Assembly (NCBI GenBank): GCA_902702965.1
Contig: CACRXP010000634.1
Location: forward strand, 290,371 to 354,370
Source: Spirometra erinaceieuropaei
Lineage: Eukaryota > Platyhelminthes > Cestoda > Diphyllobothriidea > Diphyllobothriidae
DNA length: 64,000 nucleotides
Direction: 5' to 3'
Of the stretch, positions 48,594 to 60,740 are shown one piece after another. How positions within the stretch are numbered: the stretch's first letter is position 1; every line of letters begins with the position of its first letter. The position numbers were made by a program, and so were the translations under genes. The notes under the pieces are model-generated. The model saw only the letters and a program-made list of their open reading frames with translations, was not told the DNA's origin and did not search any database.

Positions 48594-49892
48594 TCTCGCA
48601 TAAAGTCAATACCCACTGCTTATGGTATAGACCACTGGAGATTCAGAAGACAACGATATGATTTGTTCAGCTGTTCTCTTATTACAGGTAGATTTGAGCG
48701 ATCAAACAGGAGATACATATGCGCAATTAAAGTAACCTATTGATGTCCAGACTACAAGGGCGACCGACTGAATCATAAAATCCCTGCCTTTTTAAAAGCA
48801 AGGCTGACCTTGTGACCTCTTAAGTTGTTGGTGCTAAGGTCAAATAGTACGACTTAAAGGATGCCGTTTTGAAACGTGCTGGGCTTTGAATACCCTGTAA
48901 CAAGTCATCTACGTTTCGGTAAATTAGCAGGAAACGTGGTACACCGCTATCCGTCTGACTTTATTAACATACTCATTCCATAGCAGGACAAGACAACACT
49001 TTCAGCTTTGTACTCTGACGTGTATTGAAGTGGTAAGCAAAAGCGCGACCTCTGGAAGGGAATGCGAGCATAGATTTTTGAAGTGTAAAGCATGAGCGAA
49101 ATAGGAAGTGAACAACAGTTCCTGCTGTAAACAACAGTTCCTGCTGCTGAAAGTGATGCATACTATAAAATAGAAAACGTTATCATACAAACAATGCTGC
49201 GGAAATATTCTGAAAGGTACATACATCTGTAAGTCTTAATCAAGCGCAATTTCTGGCGGCATTTCAATTTCTTTAGTTTTGCACTTTCCTTCAGTCTTCT
49301 ACATGCATTTCAGCCATTTCCCCAAAAGCAACTATTCGATGGAAGTAAATGCATTGATTTTTTTAAGATCGTTTACTATGAGGAATGTGTAGATTCCTGG
49401 AAGATGATGGTAATACAAGTGTAGATGCGAACTATTTGATGCTATTAATATCTCAACGCGCATTCGCAGAGAGATAAGCTGATTAAGGTTCGTATATATA
49501 ACTTACACTTTCAATGGGTCTGACATGTGCCCTTTACGAACGCAGATATCAGGGGCTGTGGTTCTCTTATTGGATTTATGCAGTATACTTTTTATTCATT
49601 TTATAAGTCCGGTGCACGATTTTATTTCTTCTCTTCAGAAGCAAGGGACACGGATTATTATCATTTCTCTTAAAATTCTAAGCCTCTTATAGGACGTTTC
49701 TGAATCATCCTGTCTGTTGTTAGTCGAAGTGTTGGGTGAGTGTTTTCTTCTGTTTGCTTTCCTACGGCACTTTTACCCAGTGATACCGTCTCTCTTAGCG
49801 CTTACCGACGTAAAGTTATTGTCAGCTACACTCCCAAAAATACGAGAAAGCAGGAAGCATCCAACAACACGCTGGTTATGAAAAATAAAAGA

Positions 49893-49898
49893 TTTATT
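49893..49898 (-). terminator. Possible poly(A) signal of the NTR-like ORF
   Basis: Minus-strand AATAAA about 90 nt downstream of the stop of the frame 49989-50369. Confidence 0.3.
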
Positions 49899-49988
49899 TC
49901 GAAAAAGCTGTCAGAAAGGAAAGTATGCTGCGACGAAATGGAACTTTGATTTTTTTGTAGAAAACCTGTTTTATGTGATGTAGAAACT

Positions 49989-50369
49989 TCAGACTAGGCA
50001 GCAAGGAACCTCCCTTCGGCTAAATATACCATCGGTTCTGGTGCGCACGAAAAGGGTACAGTTGGTGTCAGACCGGCCGCCGAAAATTCTTGTAAGCATG
50101 CTGTAATAAGCGCACGTTAATACATAGTATTTGTCGCCCCTTAAATAGGTTGTTCCACCACAAGTTATGTTATAAATGCCTTTTCCATCTATAGTGTTCA
50201 GTATTTGATTTTGTCCTACTTGAACGCGTAATATACCATCATCCTCACCAAAGCTATTTTTTAGAACCAGGAGCAAAGTGTCACACTGTACAATTATATC
50301 TGCCATCGCACCGACGCGACAATTGACATGTGTTTTTATGGACAGTTGAAGTACGTACAGTGTATCCAT
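49989..50369 (-). CDS. Open frame with possible netrin/TIMP-like (NTR) domain
   Basis: A 126-codon frame, longer than most in its surroundings, with several cysteines (V-N-C, V-Q-C, I-T-C-G-G, L-T-C, N-C-T, P-C-C). The pattern A-D-I-I-V near the start, a central variable strand region, then C-G-G-T-T-Y-L-R-G-D-K-Y-Y-V resembles the NTR fold of TIMP-like proteins (D-V-V, C-G-x-L-x-x-G-x-x-Y-L). The usual N-terminal C-x-C is not visible. It could be one exon of a larger gene, beginning at an AG just before the D-I-I-V codons; no partner exon was identified. The duplicate at 18778-19140 is broken by frameshifts while this one stayed open, which mildly supports function. The domain call is tentative. 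Confidence 0.4.
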   Translation of the reverse strand: MDTLYVLQLSIKTHVNCRVGAMADIIVQCDTLLLVLKNSFGEDDGILRVQVGQNQILNTIDGKGIYNITCGGTTYLRGDKYYVLTCAYYSMLTRIFGGRSDTNCTLFVRTRTDGIFSRREVPCCLV

Positions 50370-51179
50370 AACTTGTTCAAAGTCAGAACAGTTCCTCTTA
50401 GTTCCTAAAAGTGACCAGTAAAAGACATATAGCTTTTTTGCCCAACAATAGCCTTTGTGGTCGCCCTGATGGGAATAAGGGCTGTTAGTCGAGCTAATAA
50501 TCTGTCAAAACAAAAAGCCTTGCACTTCTGGTATGTCAGCATAGTCCTCAATGCAATTGTCAACGTGATGCGTCCTTTCTGCGCATATATTTCTGCATCG
50601 TCTGTTTTTCTAGTTAATGCAAACAGTATTTAAAATACTACAATATTATGTGCTTGGTAAATGTTGATTACATCACTTTTGATGGAAAGTGGTGCGACTG
50701 TATGAAAAGCTGTTGTTCCAAATATACACCATCTTACACACTATTCTTATATACTCAGCCGCACTCAAAGCAATGTCTGTCGAGTGTGTGTGAAATCGGA
50801 ATTCACGTTGCTGAATCACGTGTTGCAGATTAGGACGGCGTACAGATTACCTATGTTTATGACAGTGCAGAGATAAAACTGATTTATTTGCAGTTTATCG
50901 AAACGTCTAGTGACAATGACGCAAGACGGATACTTTCTGTAATGACGCTAGCTCTCAAGTTGCGTCTCATTCGACGAGATCTGGCCATACATTTAAATGT
51001 GAAGAGGTGACAGCTGCGTGAGCTGGAAGCTGCTTGAGTCATGGTTTACTGGTCCCCAGTCAATTAACAAGTGCAGTCAACTTTCCATTTCATACTCTCT
51101 GCTGTGACTTCGCCTGGGCAGAGTAATTGGCCACGCAGGGAGCGCAATGGTGAACGCTTTTCATAACACCAGGGTCAGT

Positions 51180-51365
51180 GCGTTAGATGGTCGAGCAATC
51201 ATCACACCAACATCCAACGCACGTGATGAAATTGCAGCAATTAACGACGCAAATGTCGGCCATCACACCACGTGCAACGATCCCTGATGAAGGTTGGAGC
51301 CGTGAACATTCATAGGTATGCGATGGCACAGCTACTGCATCCTATAAATACGGCAGCCCCTCATG
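51180..51365 (+). repeat. Dispersed PLE-associated repeat
   Basis: Same repeat as 19920-20110, part of the segmental duplication, ending at CCCCTCATG after CCTATAAATAC. PLE sequence follows directly. Confidence 0.7.
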
Positions 51366-52135
51366 TAATCGGGGAATGCTTGTTCGACCATCTGATCCAC
51401 CGACCCTTTTGTTGGGACATCTGTTCACATGTGCGCTCCCCGCGTGGCTAATTACTCCGCCTAGGCGAAGATTAATCACCGAGTATGATGATGTGGCGGT
51501 TGACAGAACAGTCGGTAGACGTTCAGGCTTCTTGCACCTGCTTTGCCGTATGATCATCACCGCGGCCCACATTTTCAACGGCGTCAAATTTGAAGACGTG
51601 TCCCATTTGGGCGGCAAGGGTCCAAACTTCGCACGACCAACTTATGCTCGTGCATGCGCGTTAGCAGCCGCCGGCCGGTTTCTCCAACGTATTTGCACAT
51701 TTCGCAGCTGCACTGAAGTCGGTAGATAACAGCGGACATCTGCTATGGGATCGGGTTTTTTGGCCGCATCACTTGACGGCGGATTGTTGAGTCGGGCCTG
51801 TGGGCAACGCCTATTCCCAGCGGCGCAAGGGATCTGGCTACGGCGTCGGAGACCCCTTTCATATATGGAATGCTCCGCCACGATTTCTGCTGACTGCGTT
51901 CTTCATTCCGTTTCCTTTGCTGCTTTCGGCTCCGTTCAACGAATGTTCGCGGATAGCCGTTGGCTCTGAATAGTTCTTAGAGGAGGTTCATCTCGTCCAG
52001 TTTGGCGACTGGGGTGCTGCAATAAGTTTCAGCTCGTCGGTCTAGCGTGCGTATACAGCTTCGTTTTTGTTGCAGTGGGTTGTTGCTGTTGTAACTGATC
52101 ATTTGCAGCGTGTTCGTCGGTTTTGTGTAGACTGA
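51366..52135 (-). mobile_element. Penelope-like element fragment inserted into copy B
   Basis: About 51490-52135 is closely similar to 22890-23530: the same GIY-YIG region (Y-R-L-Q-C-S-C, K-Y-V-G-E-T-G-R, R-M-H-E-H), the S-D-A-V-A-R linker and the V-S-L-H-K-T-D-E-H end of the RT. The fragment 51376-51435 is inverted relative to 23620-23670, so there was local rearrangement. The upstream (5') side stops abruptly at 52135, where exon 3 of copy B begins. A 5'-truncated insertion is the simplest reading. Confidence 0.7.
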
Positions 52136-53412
52136 CTGCAGTATTTGTGCCTGCGTGGAACAGCTCCAACAAAGACAGTCGAATCATATTTGGCGGGTTA
52201 TTTTCCTCCTCCCAGTATGTGATGTCGACAGTTGCTTTTAACGTTAAACCGTGGAGTTTATGCCGTGCAAAAATAAATTCGTTTATCGGATCATAAGAAA
52301 TTCCGGATTTTAGATTCTGCAACACAATGCGTTATAATAAAACATTTAGATGAATTTTGAAGTCTGTGAACAAGATATACATTTAAATATGCACATCCGT
52401 CACAATCTGGTTAAATAACTGGCAGTTTTACTTTCACTTCTTACCGGCTTTATTATTGTTACTCTAGTATCTGGTATTGGAGCCAGACATATGTATTGCC
52501 AATAATTTGCAGGTGATATATCTCGCAAATACGTACACTTAAAATGTAAATTTGGAAATCGTAATGTTAATTTAAATATCAAAATCGTGTTTCCTTTTAG
52601 CAGCATTTTCTCAAACCCGTAGTAGTTTGTTCGTCGTACTAAGTATTCGGCAACGTGCTCCATTTTTATTCCATAGTCGATTCGCGGGCATTTTGGAATT
52701 CCTGGAAACAAAATGTTTATAAATGCTTTTAATAAGGGGTTAACGTACAGGAATATTTACGAAGACTGACGAATGTGTTTTATTTTGTGGTTTACATTAT
52801 TTAGGCCGTCAGGTTTCTGTATGCAACTTGGTTGTCTATCTCAATAAAAACCTTGGCTAAAGCATTAAACATGCCTTACAACCCTGAAATGCATATAAAA
52901 GCAGGCAACTTGGAAATGCTTATGACCAGTCTTTAATCAGGTTTTTCGAGCACTGAATCAGTGTACAACGTTTTACTCGATAATTTACTGATGTGCATTG
53001 TGTCTTGTAACTCTTGAAATTTCTATGCTAGGATATTTTTTATAAGGTATTTAAATTCTTTCAGATTACGTTGTGCATGCGCCTTGGTATGATTCTGTAT
53101 TCATATTTGAGTATATATGCGGACTATCTAGTTTTTATGCTACAATCATAAATATAAATTTCTGCCACAAGCTAATGCAGGGTTTTAAATTATAGACTTA
53201 TGGCGGCCTCCGACTGCATGACCGGGCTGAATCAATTTTTTTATGTGGCTAAACAGACAAATAAAAAATAAATCAAATTTGACAAGACGTTTTTGCATGA
53301 TACAGTTGTCCCCGAAGCTCATAAAATATATCGTTATGGGAATCTTACTATCCATATAAAAGCAACATCCAACAACATGAAGCAAAAAGAGGACGGCGGT
53401 AAGAAATCTCAT
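52136..53412 (-). pseudogene. Secreted-family copy B, 3'-truncated
   Basis: Exon 1 is 53349-53412 (64 nt, M-R-F-L-T-A-V-L-F-L-L-H then V-V-G-C-C; donor GTAAGA). Exon 2 is 52445-52701 (257 nt; acceptor TTTCCAG; C-P-R-I, C-T-Y-L-R-D, Y-W-Q-Y-I-C; donor GTAAGA). Exon 3 begins at 52317 with L-K-A-T-V-D-I-T-Y-W and N-M-I-R-L, then is cut at 52136 by PLE sequence, losing about the last 40 residues. Everything before the cut is open, unlike sister copy A. The reading frame continues through the PLE to a stop at 52029. It could still make a chimeric protein, but loss of the C-terminal cysteine region suggests a pseudogene. Confidence 0.75.
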
Positions 53413-56400
53413 CCTTTCGCCAAACGACTTTAGATGTTGATTCTGTACGTATATCTAATTGCTGTAACAACCTTAATGCAGAGTGACAATTGTCTGCTCC
53501 TATGGATGAGGCTCTTTAATAGGGGTCTTGAGAGACCAATGAGAGAATGAAAGTAAGTAATTCGCAGAAGGTTTTAAACAGGTGGTTTAATGTCCCAGAC
53601 TAACGTTTCAACATGGACATATGCGTTTATTTCTGCAGTGGCAGTCAAAATTAGACGAAAGCGGGATATATAATTGTTATTCGAATGTTGCAAGAATGGC
53701 AATTCGCCAATTCTATTAGTTCGGATTTGATTTACGGCCTATGTTCGCGATGCAAGTTACCTAGTCCAAAATTTAAAAATAAATTTTATCCTTAGTTGCC
53801 CGTAATGTATCAAGTCAAAACGTTTTGATAAATTTATACCGTGTCGTTGCATTAATTCTAATTGTTTCTTCAGATAACAAGTCCAAGCAAATGGACTTTA
53901 TAAAACAAGCCTTTGTGGCATAAACAATGAGAGTCCGAGTCACTCTTCCAGCTGAAGAAAGATGTAAACATTTGCATGTGGTTGCTAATCATTCGCAAAC
54001 AAACACCCACCCATGTATGCCGATGGCTAATAAAATGGTGTAAACTCAGTGTCTGGTGCACAGAAAGTTTTTGCATGCAATATATCGAGTAAATGTGGTA
54101 TCCTTAATTTAAAAACATTTGAAAGTAATATTTTTGAGAAGTTTGCAATTAACAATTAACGCAATGTCAAATGTTATGTTTTTATCAGTATAAATAGCAA
54201 AACGATTTGTCGGCCACTCATTGTATACCGTGTTAACCACCACGCCTATAAATGTGGTAGTGACGGCGTAGCTTATGACTGCTCATAAAAAATTGGCCAT
54301 CCTGAAATGGGATGATGCGTTAAAAATTTGGCAAATCATTATTTAGTTGACCCAACAGCAAACCACAGGACTTCAATAGGACCACCATTTGTTTGCTTTA
54401 TAAGGCTGCAGGCACATTCAGAATGCAGGTCACGATAATTAGTCCTAAATAGGACATTAGGAAGAGAATAATTTTCGCGGACCAACGTTGGTTTGGCAAT
54501 TTTGAGAGAATCTTAGCTTTCGCAGATTTTTAATATAACTATTTCAGGGAATTCGAACAACACTGCGCATCAAGGAAATGGTCAGCTCTTTACCTCCTTA
54601 AAGTTCCTTTTCGGTAAGTCACCTGTCGCAAACTTTTTCCATAAAGATATTATTGAAATCAGTCTAAAAACATATTTAAAATACCCACTTATATGCGGTT
54701 TTCCTTAATTTCCATCATTTTTTCAACCTCCACACTCGACTCCTATATGATGCATTAACTGTGAAAAAGTAAAATAGCAGAACATAGGCTTCTAAAGATA
54801 ACTGTGAGCATTCCTATTCTGTTTCAAACACAAAAGAAAGTATACTTATCTCGCCGAAGTCGGCTGTGTTTGAAGTTTATTGTATTGAAACGTTAGTCGT
54901 GTCTCCGCTGCGTAAAGAAAAGGTCTTAAAGCGAATATGAAAATCGAAGTATCTCATTTAGATTTCAGGCTTTTCAATTTAAATTTTCCGTAACAGATAC
55001 ATAGAGGCGCCAATCGTATTTAAATTCATTCTCCTTTTCATGTTCTTACAGGTCAATATTGAGTGCAGTAAACATAAACGGAAGTGCCCTGATGTGCCGG
55101 AAGGATTAGGAAAATACATTGACTTTTTGCAAAATTTCGCCAATCCGAAAGAAGGATGAACAGCACAATTACTTTCACTTATAAAAGGTCATCTATGTTG
55201 CAGATAATGCTCAGGACTGCACATTCCAATGAGGAAAAGTTGTGTCATTTTGCATATCCGACTGTTCAAAATTCATAGTCTCCCAATTGCCTCGATTGGC
55301 TGGTGTATTTTGTAAGGGGGTTGGGTTCACGAATAAAATCTCCCACAGCACAGTCGACCTATGAGCCCCCTGCATTTAAGGGTAGAAGAATACACTTTTG
55401 GTGTATTTGCACCTAGGAACCGGAGTGTGCGGGTGATGCTGGCACAAAATGACATCCTGGACTTACGGTCAATCCAGATACGTTGTTCTAGTTAACTGGA
55501 CTTCTGACGACACTATATTGACGCGGATATACGTTTTCATGAATATTCGCAGCAAATGGCACAAATACGATTAAAGCATTATTACCGCTTCCGGGTCTTT
55601 TAGTGTACGCATGACTAATTCATTAACCAGTGACGTTCATCCAGCACACTGTCGATAGTTGTCGAACTTATGAACTCCACGAATGTGTTCATCATTTTGT
55701 GCTCTCAACGCACCCTGTCAATCGGCTTAACTATTGTCGCGCACGATAGAAGCAATTTTATTCATTGTGTGCATAATACCCCTTCGAATCGTAAAATGTA
55801 TATGCATCCTTTACGTTATAGATACCGCTCCAAATCAAAAACCTTACTTTGGACGCTGGACCTCCCAAACCGCATAGGGTGAAAATAAACGTGGGCGTGC
55901 GCCGCAGTCCGTAGATTACTAATAGATTTTACCTTATGCAGACGGGGCAGTCATGATGATCAGAGCACTATCGACCGACAACAACAAAACAGGTTTTCAT
56001 GCATACAGTGGACCTTTAATTTCCACGGTTTGCTTTACTTGAATTGCCGATATTGGCCTTTTAGTTTGTATTTCCTATTTCGCAAAGTTTCACTATGGTG
56101 CCGTTAGTTGATCTATGGAAAGTTTATTTGGAAATAGCATACGTTTTTCGGACGCTAAAAACATTTTCGCACAGTTGGCGCATTCTTGCGCATATCTAGC
56201 TGACAGTGTAATTTATAGCGAAGAACTCAAACATTCAACCTGTGGAAAGTATGTAGTAGATAGTGTGTGACACATGCCTGAGACAGAGATTTCACAAACA
56301 CGGAAGCTGTGTACCTCCAAATTTTAACTAATGACGCTGCAAACAATAAAAGCATCTGTGGCGACATTTCATCCCTCAGTAGCTGTACTCGCTATTTCCC

Positions 56401-57840
56401 AGCAGCGATGTGGTTCGTTAAGCATGTTGGGGCCTCTGGGGAGAAAGGGGTTGGCTAGGATGCGAACCGCTTGTCCGTTATTTAAGGATCTTATTAGGAA
56501 GAATCTATTTTACCTAGCTGTGCGTACCCCAGTCGTTAAATCCGCACTGTTCCAGTCGTGACTACGATTATTTGTATTAGAAGATCACATCACTAATCGA
56601 CTGTTGCTCAGTACACAGTGGTAACATCTTGTGAGTCTCGTCGAGCACCCTGAACTTTGCGTTAAATGATGCTGGATTTGTCACATTAGTGCCGACAATC
56701 AAAATACAGATGTTTAAGGAAGTTTTATTCAAAATAATACAATCATCTGAGGACGTTATTTAAAAGCCATACAGGAAACGAAATAAATGCTGTTTACTCG
56801 CACTGTGCAGGTTAAAATATATATTTTTGGGAGATAAGTCCTTGCAGGGCGCGAGAAATAGGATATCGGGCTCCATAATACGAGTGATGTTGCGCTGAAT
56901 TCCAGGAAGGCTGTTTACTCCCAACAGCATTATTTATTCCGACCTCAGGCCTTAGCCAACCTCAACACTACTTCAACCTTGCGTCTGGCCCTAAGCACGG
57001 CCTTAGCATTAGCCCTATCCCTTAGACTAATTTAGCAGGTAATTAGCGTATCATGGGACCTTCCTATTCTCCTCTTGCCGACTGTGATCAAACACAAGCG
57101 ATCTTTACATCATATTATTCTCACTTCACTGTAGACGTGATATTTAATGCAATCTATAATTAATTAAACTGTTTGTAAACGACACGACATGACTTTGTGT
57201 GAACGGACATTTTGTGTTTAGTCTAGATGTGTTTGCATACAGTAAACGTATTCCTGCATACTTCCGAAACCGGTCTTGTCTGTTTGGGAATATATCTGCG
57301 CTAAAGGCCGCAATTTAGCGTTACCTATTACCTCCTAAGCGCCAATTTCTTTTCAAAAACACCACCTGTTGTTTAATTATGTCTTTAGTCATGGTTCGCA
57401 ATACATGTTTTGTATTTACTTTTCCTGCAGAAGATCCTGTTTTTGCTTCGTAACTCTAGTAAACTCCAAAGTCTTGTTTTGTTGCTTGATAGATCCTATC
57501 AGTTGTGCCTAGTTACGGGAATCTCAGGTTAAAAAAATGAGATAGGATGGTTTTACGTGTAACGTAAGGTTTTTTAACACGCATGATCTGTAAAGTCTCA
57601 GAACAACACGAATTGCTGCATCGTATTTGATTTTTAAATATATATATATATTATTGACTTGAGAGGGTTAAACGGTCAGCCTCCTTTGCAAAAACTACTC
57701 TAAACATTTTCTATCACAGTCGGTGTTTCTTCGCGATCTACATATCAAGAGGTCAATACGTTTGTACATATGTATCTGCCATTGTTCCGAGAAAGTCCAG
57801 CAGTATGTCAAATCATATAGTTAGCTATTTAATCCACTGT
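53413..57840. other. No confident gene
   Basis: AT-rich DNA. Two exon-like segments (54548-54613 and 55052-55159) have canonical splice signals but do not join in frame. No transposon motifs recognised. Confidence 0.5.
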
Positions 57841-57844
57841 GTTC

Positions 57845-57852
57845 TATAAAAT
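57845..57852 (+). promoter_or_regulatory. TATA box of copy H
   Basis: TATAAAAT followed by AAGAAG, 28 nt before the exon 1 ATG at 57880; identical in octamer and near-identical in spacing to copy C. Confidence 0.45.
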
Positions 57853-57879
57853 AAGAAGACATTTAAAGTTTACAAAAGA

Positions 57880-59189
57880 ATGAAATTAATTGCCGTCATT
57901 TCCCTTTTGCTTCGTTATACTGAATGCTGATCCTCAGGAAACGGTAAATGTCCCCTTCCATACGTTCACTGATCACGTTTACATCTGCGTAATAAGGGCG
58001 ATGCATATATGTAAAATGATTATGATTTTACGTTTTCGTTTTTGCGTGTTTTATCTGATAAAATGCATATTAGCCTTGCACGAACAGATCGACCTAGTTG
58101 TTGGCATTCCAATAACGTTTCCTGGAAAGCATGGTTTATAATATATACAAAACGTTTCATAATAAATAAAATAGGCAGAGTTTTTTCTTAAAAACCTGAT
58201 AAAATCATTTATAGCTTGAAAGCTAGTCGGGATGTAGCTCGTTTTCTAGACAATACATTTGTTTAGAAACTTCTCAGAATGTGGACCTACCGTCCCTTAG
58301 CGGAAAGCTATCTGTTAAATATACCGCCGTTAGGCAAGATAAACATGGTGAAATTCTAATTGTTACTGCAGAGGGGAGAAACATTGATTTACACAAAAAA
58401 ATTTAAAATCTCAATGAAGCTTGCATTTGACGAAAAGGTCATCCTAACAGCCAAATGAATGGGAAAGAATAATTTCGGGTTTTTTGTTTTTAGACGAACG
58501 GAGATGCCCAGGTTCTAGCTATGGTTTCAGTCTCAATGATGTTGCTGAATACCTTACTCAGCAAACGGATTACCACGGCTTCGAGAAAATAATCGAAAAT
58601 AATAATCGGCGTTTATACTTCATAATTGTAATCTAAGCGGAGTCTTGACCTTTCGATTGCACGTTTTTAAGGCATGAATGGTCAGAGAAATACTGGCAAT
58701 ACACGTGCTTATCTCCGATATCTAATGCCGAAATTCATATAATAAAGGAGGTAAGATAGGGAAAGAAATATAATTATCAACGATGCCTGTACATTTTAAA
58801 CAGAATGTCAGTTTTTCCGAGTCTTTTACATACTTGCTTGCCCCATGCACGCTTCCAAACCAACATACTTTTAAACCGAAAGTGCCGAAAGGTCCACGAA
58901 ATTGCTCTCCATATTTCACATTCAAATTGTGCAGTTTAGGACTGAAGGCAAGTATCGATTTTACTTACTGGACGGTGGATAACAGTCGGCCAAATATGAT
59001 TCGCTGTCCTCTCTGAAACTCTGCAATGCCTGCGCAAATGCTTCAGACACTTCATATGAACCCGTCAACCCCTATCTATTGAAAGTATTAAATATGCATG
59101 TCAGCGAGTTTAACGTCTTTCTGCCATACAACATGTTGAGTGCTTAGTCCATACAGTGCCAGCAGGAATTATCAACAGTGCAAAACTGA
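57880..59189 (+). pseudogene. Secreted-family copy H, pseudogene
   Basis: Exon 1 is 57880-57943 (64 nt; M-K-L-I-A-V-I-S-L-L-L-R; donor GTAAAT), but codon 17, normally a cysteine, is TGA. Exon 2 runs from about 58495 to a GTAAGA donor at 58751 with C-P-R-S-S-Y-G-F and N-D-V-A-E-Y-L; it has in-frame TAA and TGA stops between the R-L-Y-F-I and D-C-T-F-L-R-H stretches. Exon 3 (about 58850-59189) has D-F-T-Y-W and N-M-I-R, then a small deletion in the R-L-S-S stretch that shifts the frame, and a TAG near the end. AATAAA follows at 59285-59290. Clearly dead, but the layout confirms the three-exon plan on the plus strand. Confidence 0.85.
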
Positions 59190-59890
59190 GGAGTCTTCAG
59201 AAATGAAACTTTTGCAGTGAAGATGAGCAAACGTCCTCTCCTTGTGAGCAGTTAACTTCTTTATGGAACAGCTTCCGTCGTATGAATAAAAGGCTTTATG
59301 TTTTCAGTGGAGAAGAATACTCACTTTATCAAACTATGAAGAAGCCAACTGCTGGGTAATTGCATGTAGCTCTGATGGAGAAAATACGGTTCCGTGTAAG
59401 GAGAGATGGTTGGGTCAGAAAACATACTGTCAAATATATTTTATAGTTATTTTTATCAATGTAAGTGAATACGTGGCCTGAAGGTATGTTTGTTGCTCGA
59501 CGTACGGGAGTCCAAATCAAAGTTTTACAAACTTCTAATTGTACCGTTTTTAGCTTCCTCCCACCCTTATCGAAAGTTATAAGAAGGCGCGACAATCGGT
59601 TGCTTAATTTTGTCATGAACGCCCGGGAAATACTTAAGAGGGTGTGATACAAATTCAAGTAGACCTGCTGGATGATATGCAAGTTTTGCATTCCAAAATG
59701 CAATTCCGTTTCCAATCACCTACACCATGTCAAGTCCGATAAGTTAGTTTCGACGGCGGCGACGCACAATTAGCCAGATAAGAAATGATCCTTCAGTGCT
59801 GGCATGAGTAGCCTGTCTGGAATTTTGACTGTGACTCGTCACTTTGATATGGATGTTTACGGAAACAAGTAGCTTATTTGTACGGGTTCA
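59190..59890 (+). repeat. 3' flank of copy H, shared with G and J
   Basis: Related to 31159-32100 and 36771-37600. Shared landmarks are GTATGAATAAA.GGCTTTA, GTGGCCTGAAG.TATG, TTTAGCTTCC, CATGAACGCC and TTTACGGAAAC.AGTAGCTTATTT. Confidence 0.65.
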
Positions 59891-60740
59891 ACAGCCTGGT
59901 TTTACAGCCAAAGGAGTCGGCATAAGACATGAGAACAAGGCTGCTTACGGAGAGATTTGCGCAAACTGCAGCCGGTGTCTAATAAACGCCATAAACGAGA
60001 ACAATTAAAAAACGCTGACGCGCCGTTGTGAAACTGCATAATTTTTAAAAGATTTGTGTGAACTTATCGGAAAGGTGTAACTATAATTTCGAACGGTGAT
60101 AATTTGTCGGCCGAGAATTACTGATCTTGGATATGACAACGGTTACTTAGAAATTAATTCCATCGCGTGGATTTTAAATGAAATACGATACCGAAGTTAT
60201 CTCAGATACAAAAGGATGTTACGTAAACTTCCAAATGGAATTTGGGAGATGTGTTTCATGCCATGTGTTTTGAGTCATCACTGTGAATGTAATTTGGTCC
60301 CAATTGGGTATGCCTACTATCTTTGCTGTCGGAATTTACTCGATGCCATCAGCGGGTATGCTTTTGCATAACAAAAAGTGACGATAGTGCATAAATTTTA
60401 TGGTCGCAAACTATGCTGCGCAGGCTAAACTCATGAGCAGATTGTAGTTACTATCACCATTAATACAGGTTCCATTAAATAAATGTGAATTACTTGAAAC
60501 AAGGTGCATCCTTTGCATATAAACAGGAGACGAAACAGTGCAGATTTCATTGTTAGACTGTTGATTTGGAAGCTATTGTACTGTCGTAGCAGACCGGATA
60601 ATATCATTATTACAATATAATGCCACCTTGGAGAGGCCGAAATCTAAACGCGTAGAAGTCTATTTCAGGGAAGTAAGAATCTGTGGTTAGTGTTTTAAAA
60701 TGAGAGGCCGATTCCTAAGCAAATTTCACGAAGCTGTGCA
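59891..60740. other. No confident gene
   Basis: No supported gene or repeat in this stretch. Confidence 0.55.

Larger units (their letters stand above)
47032..51365. repeat. Segmental duplication, copy 2
   Basis: Direct duplicate of 14900-20110, containing pseudogene D, an open NTR-like frame and a dispersed repeat at its right edge. It lacks the 991-bp MITE and instead shows the exact empty TA site near 49490-49505. Its left edge lies inside a MITE. Confidence 0.9.

Noticed and set aside
50648..50833. Cysteine-rich 61-codon plus-strand frame in duplication copy 2.
   Set aside because: The duplicate at 19452 has a 2-bp deletion and loses most of the cysteines, so there is no sign of selection on this frame.
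54548..55159. Exon-like segments 54548-54613 and 55052-55159, the second with a short cysteine-containing frame ending in TGA.
   Set aside because: Joining them gives an early stop in each allowed frame, and no third exon was found.
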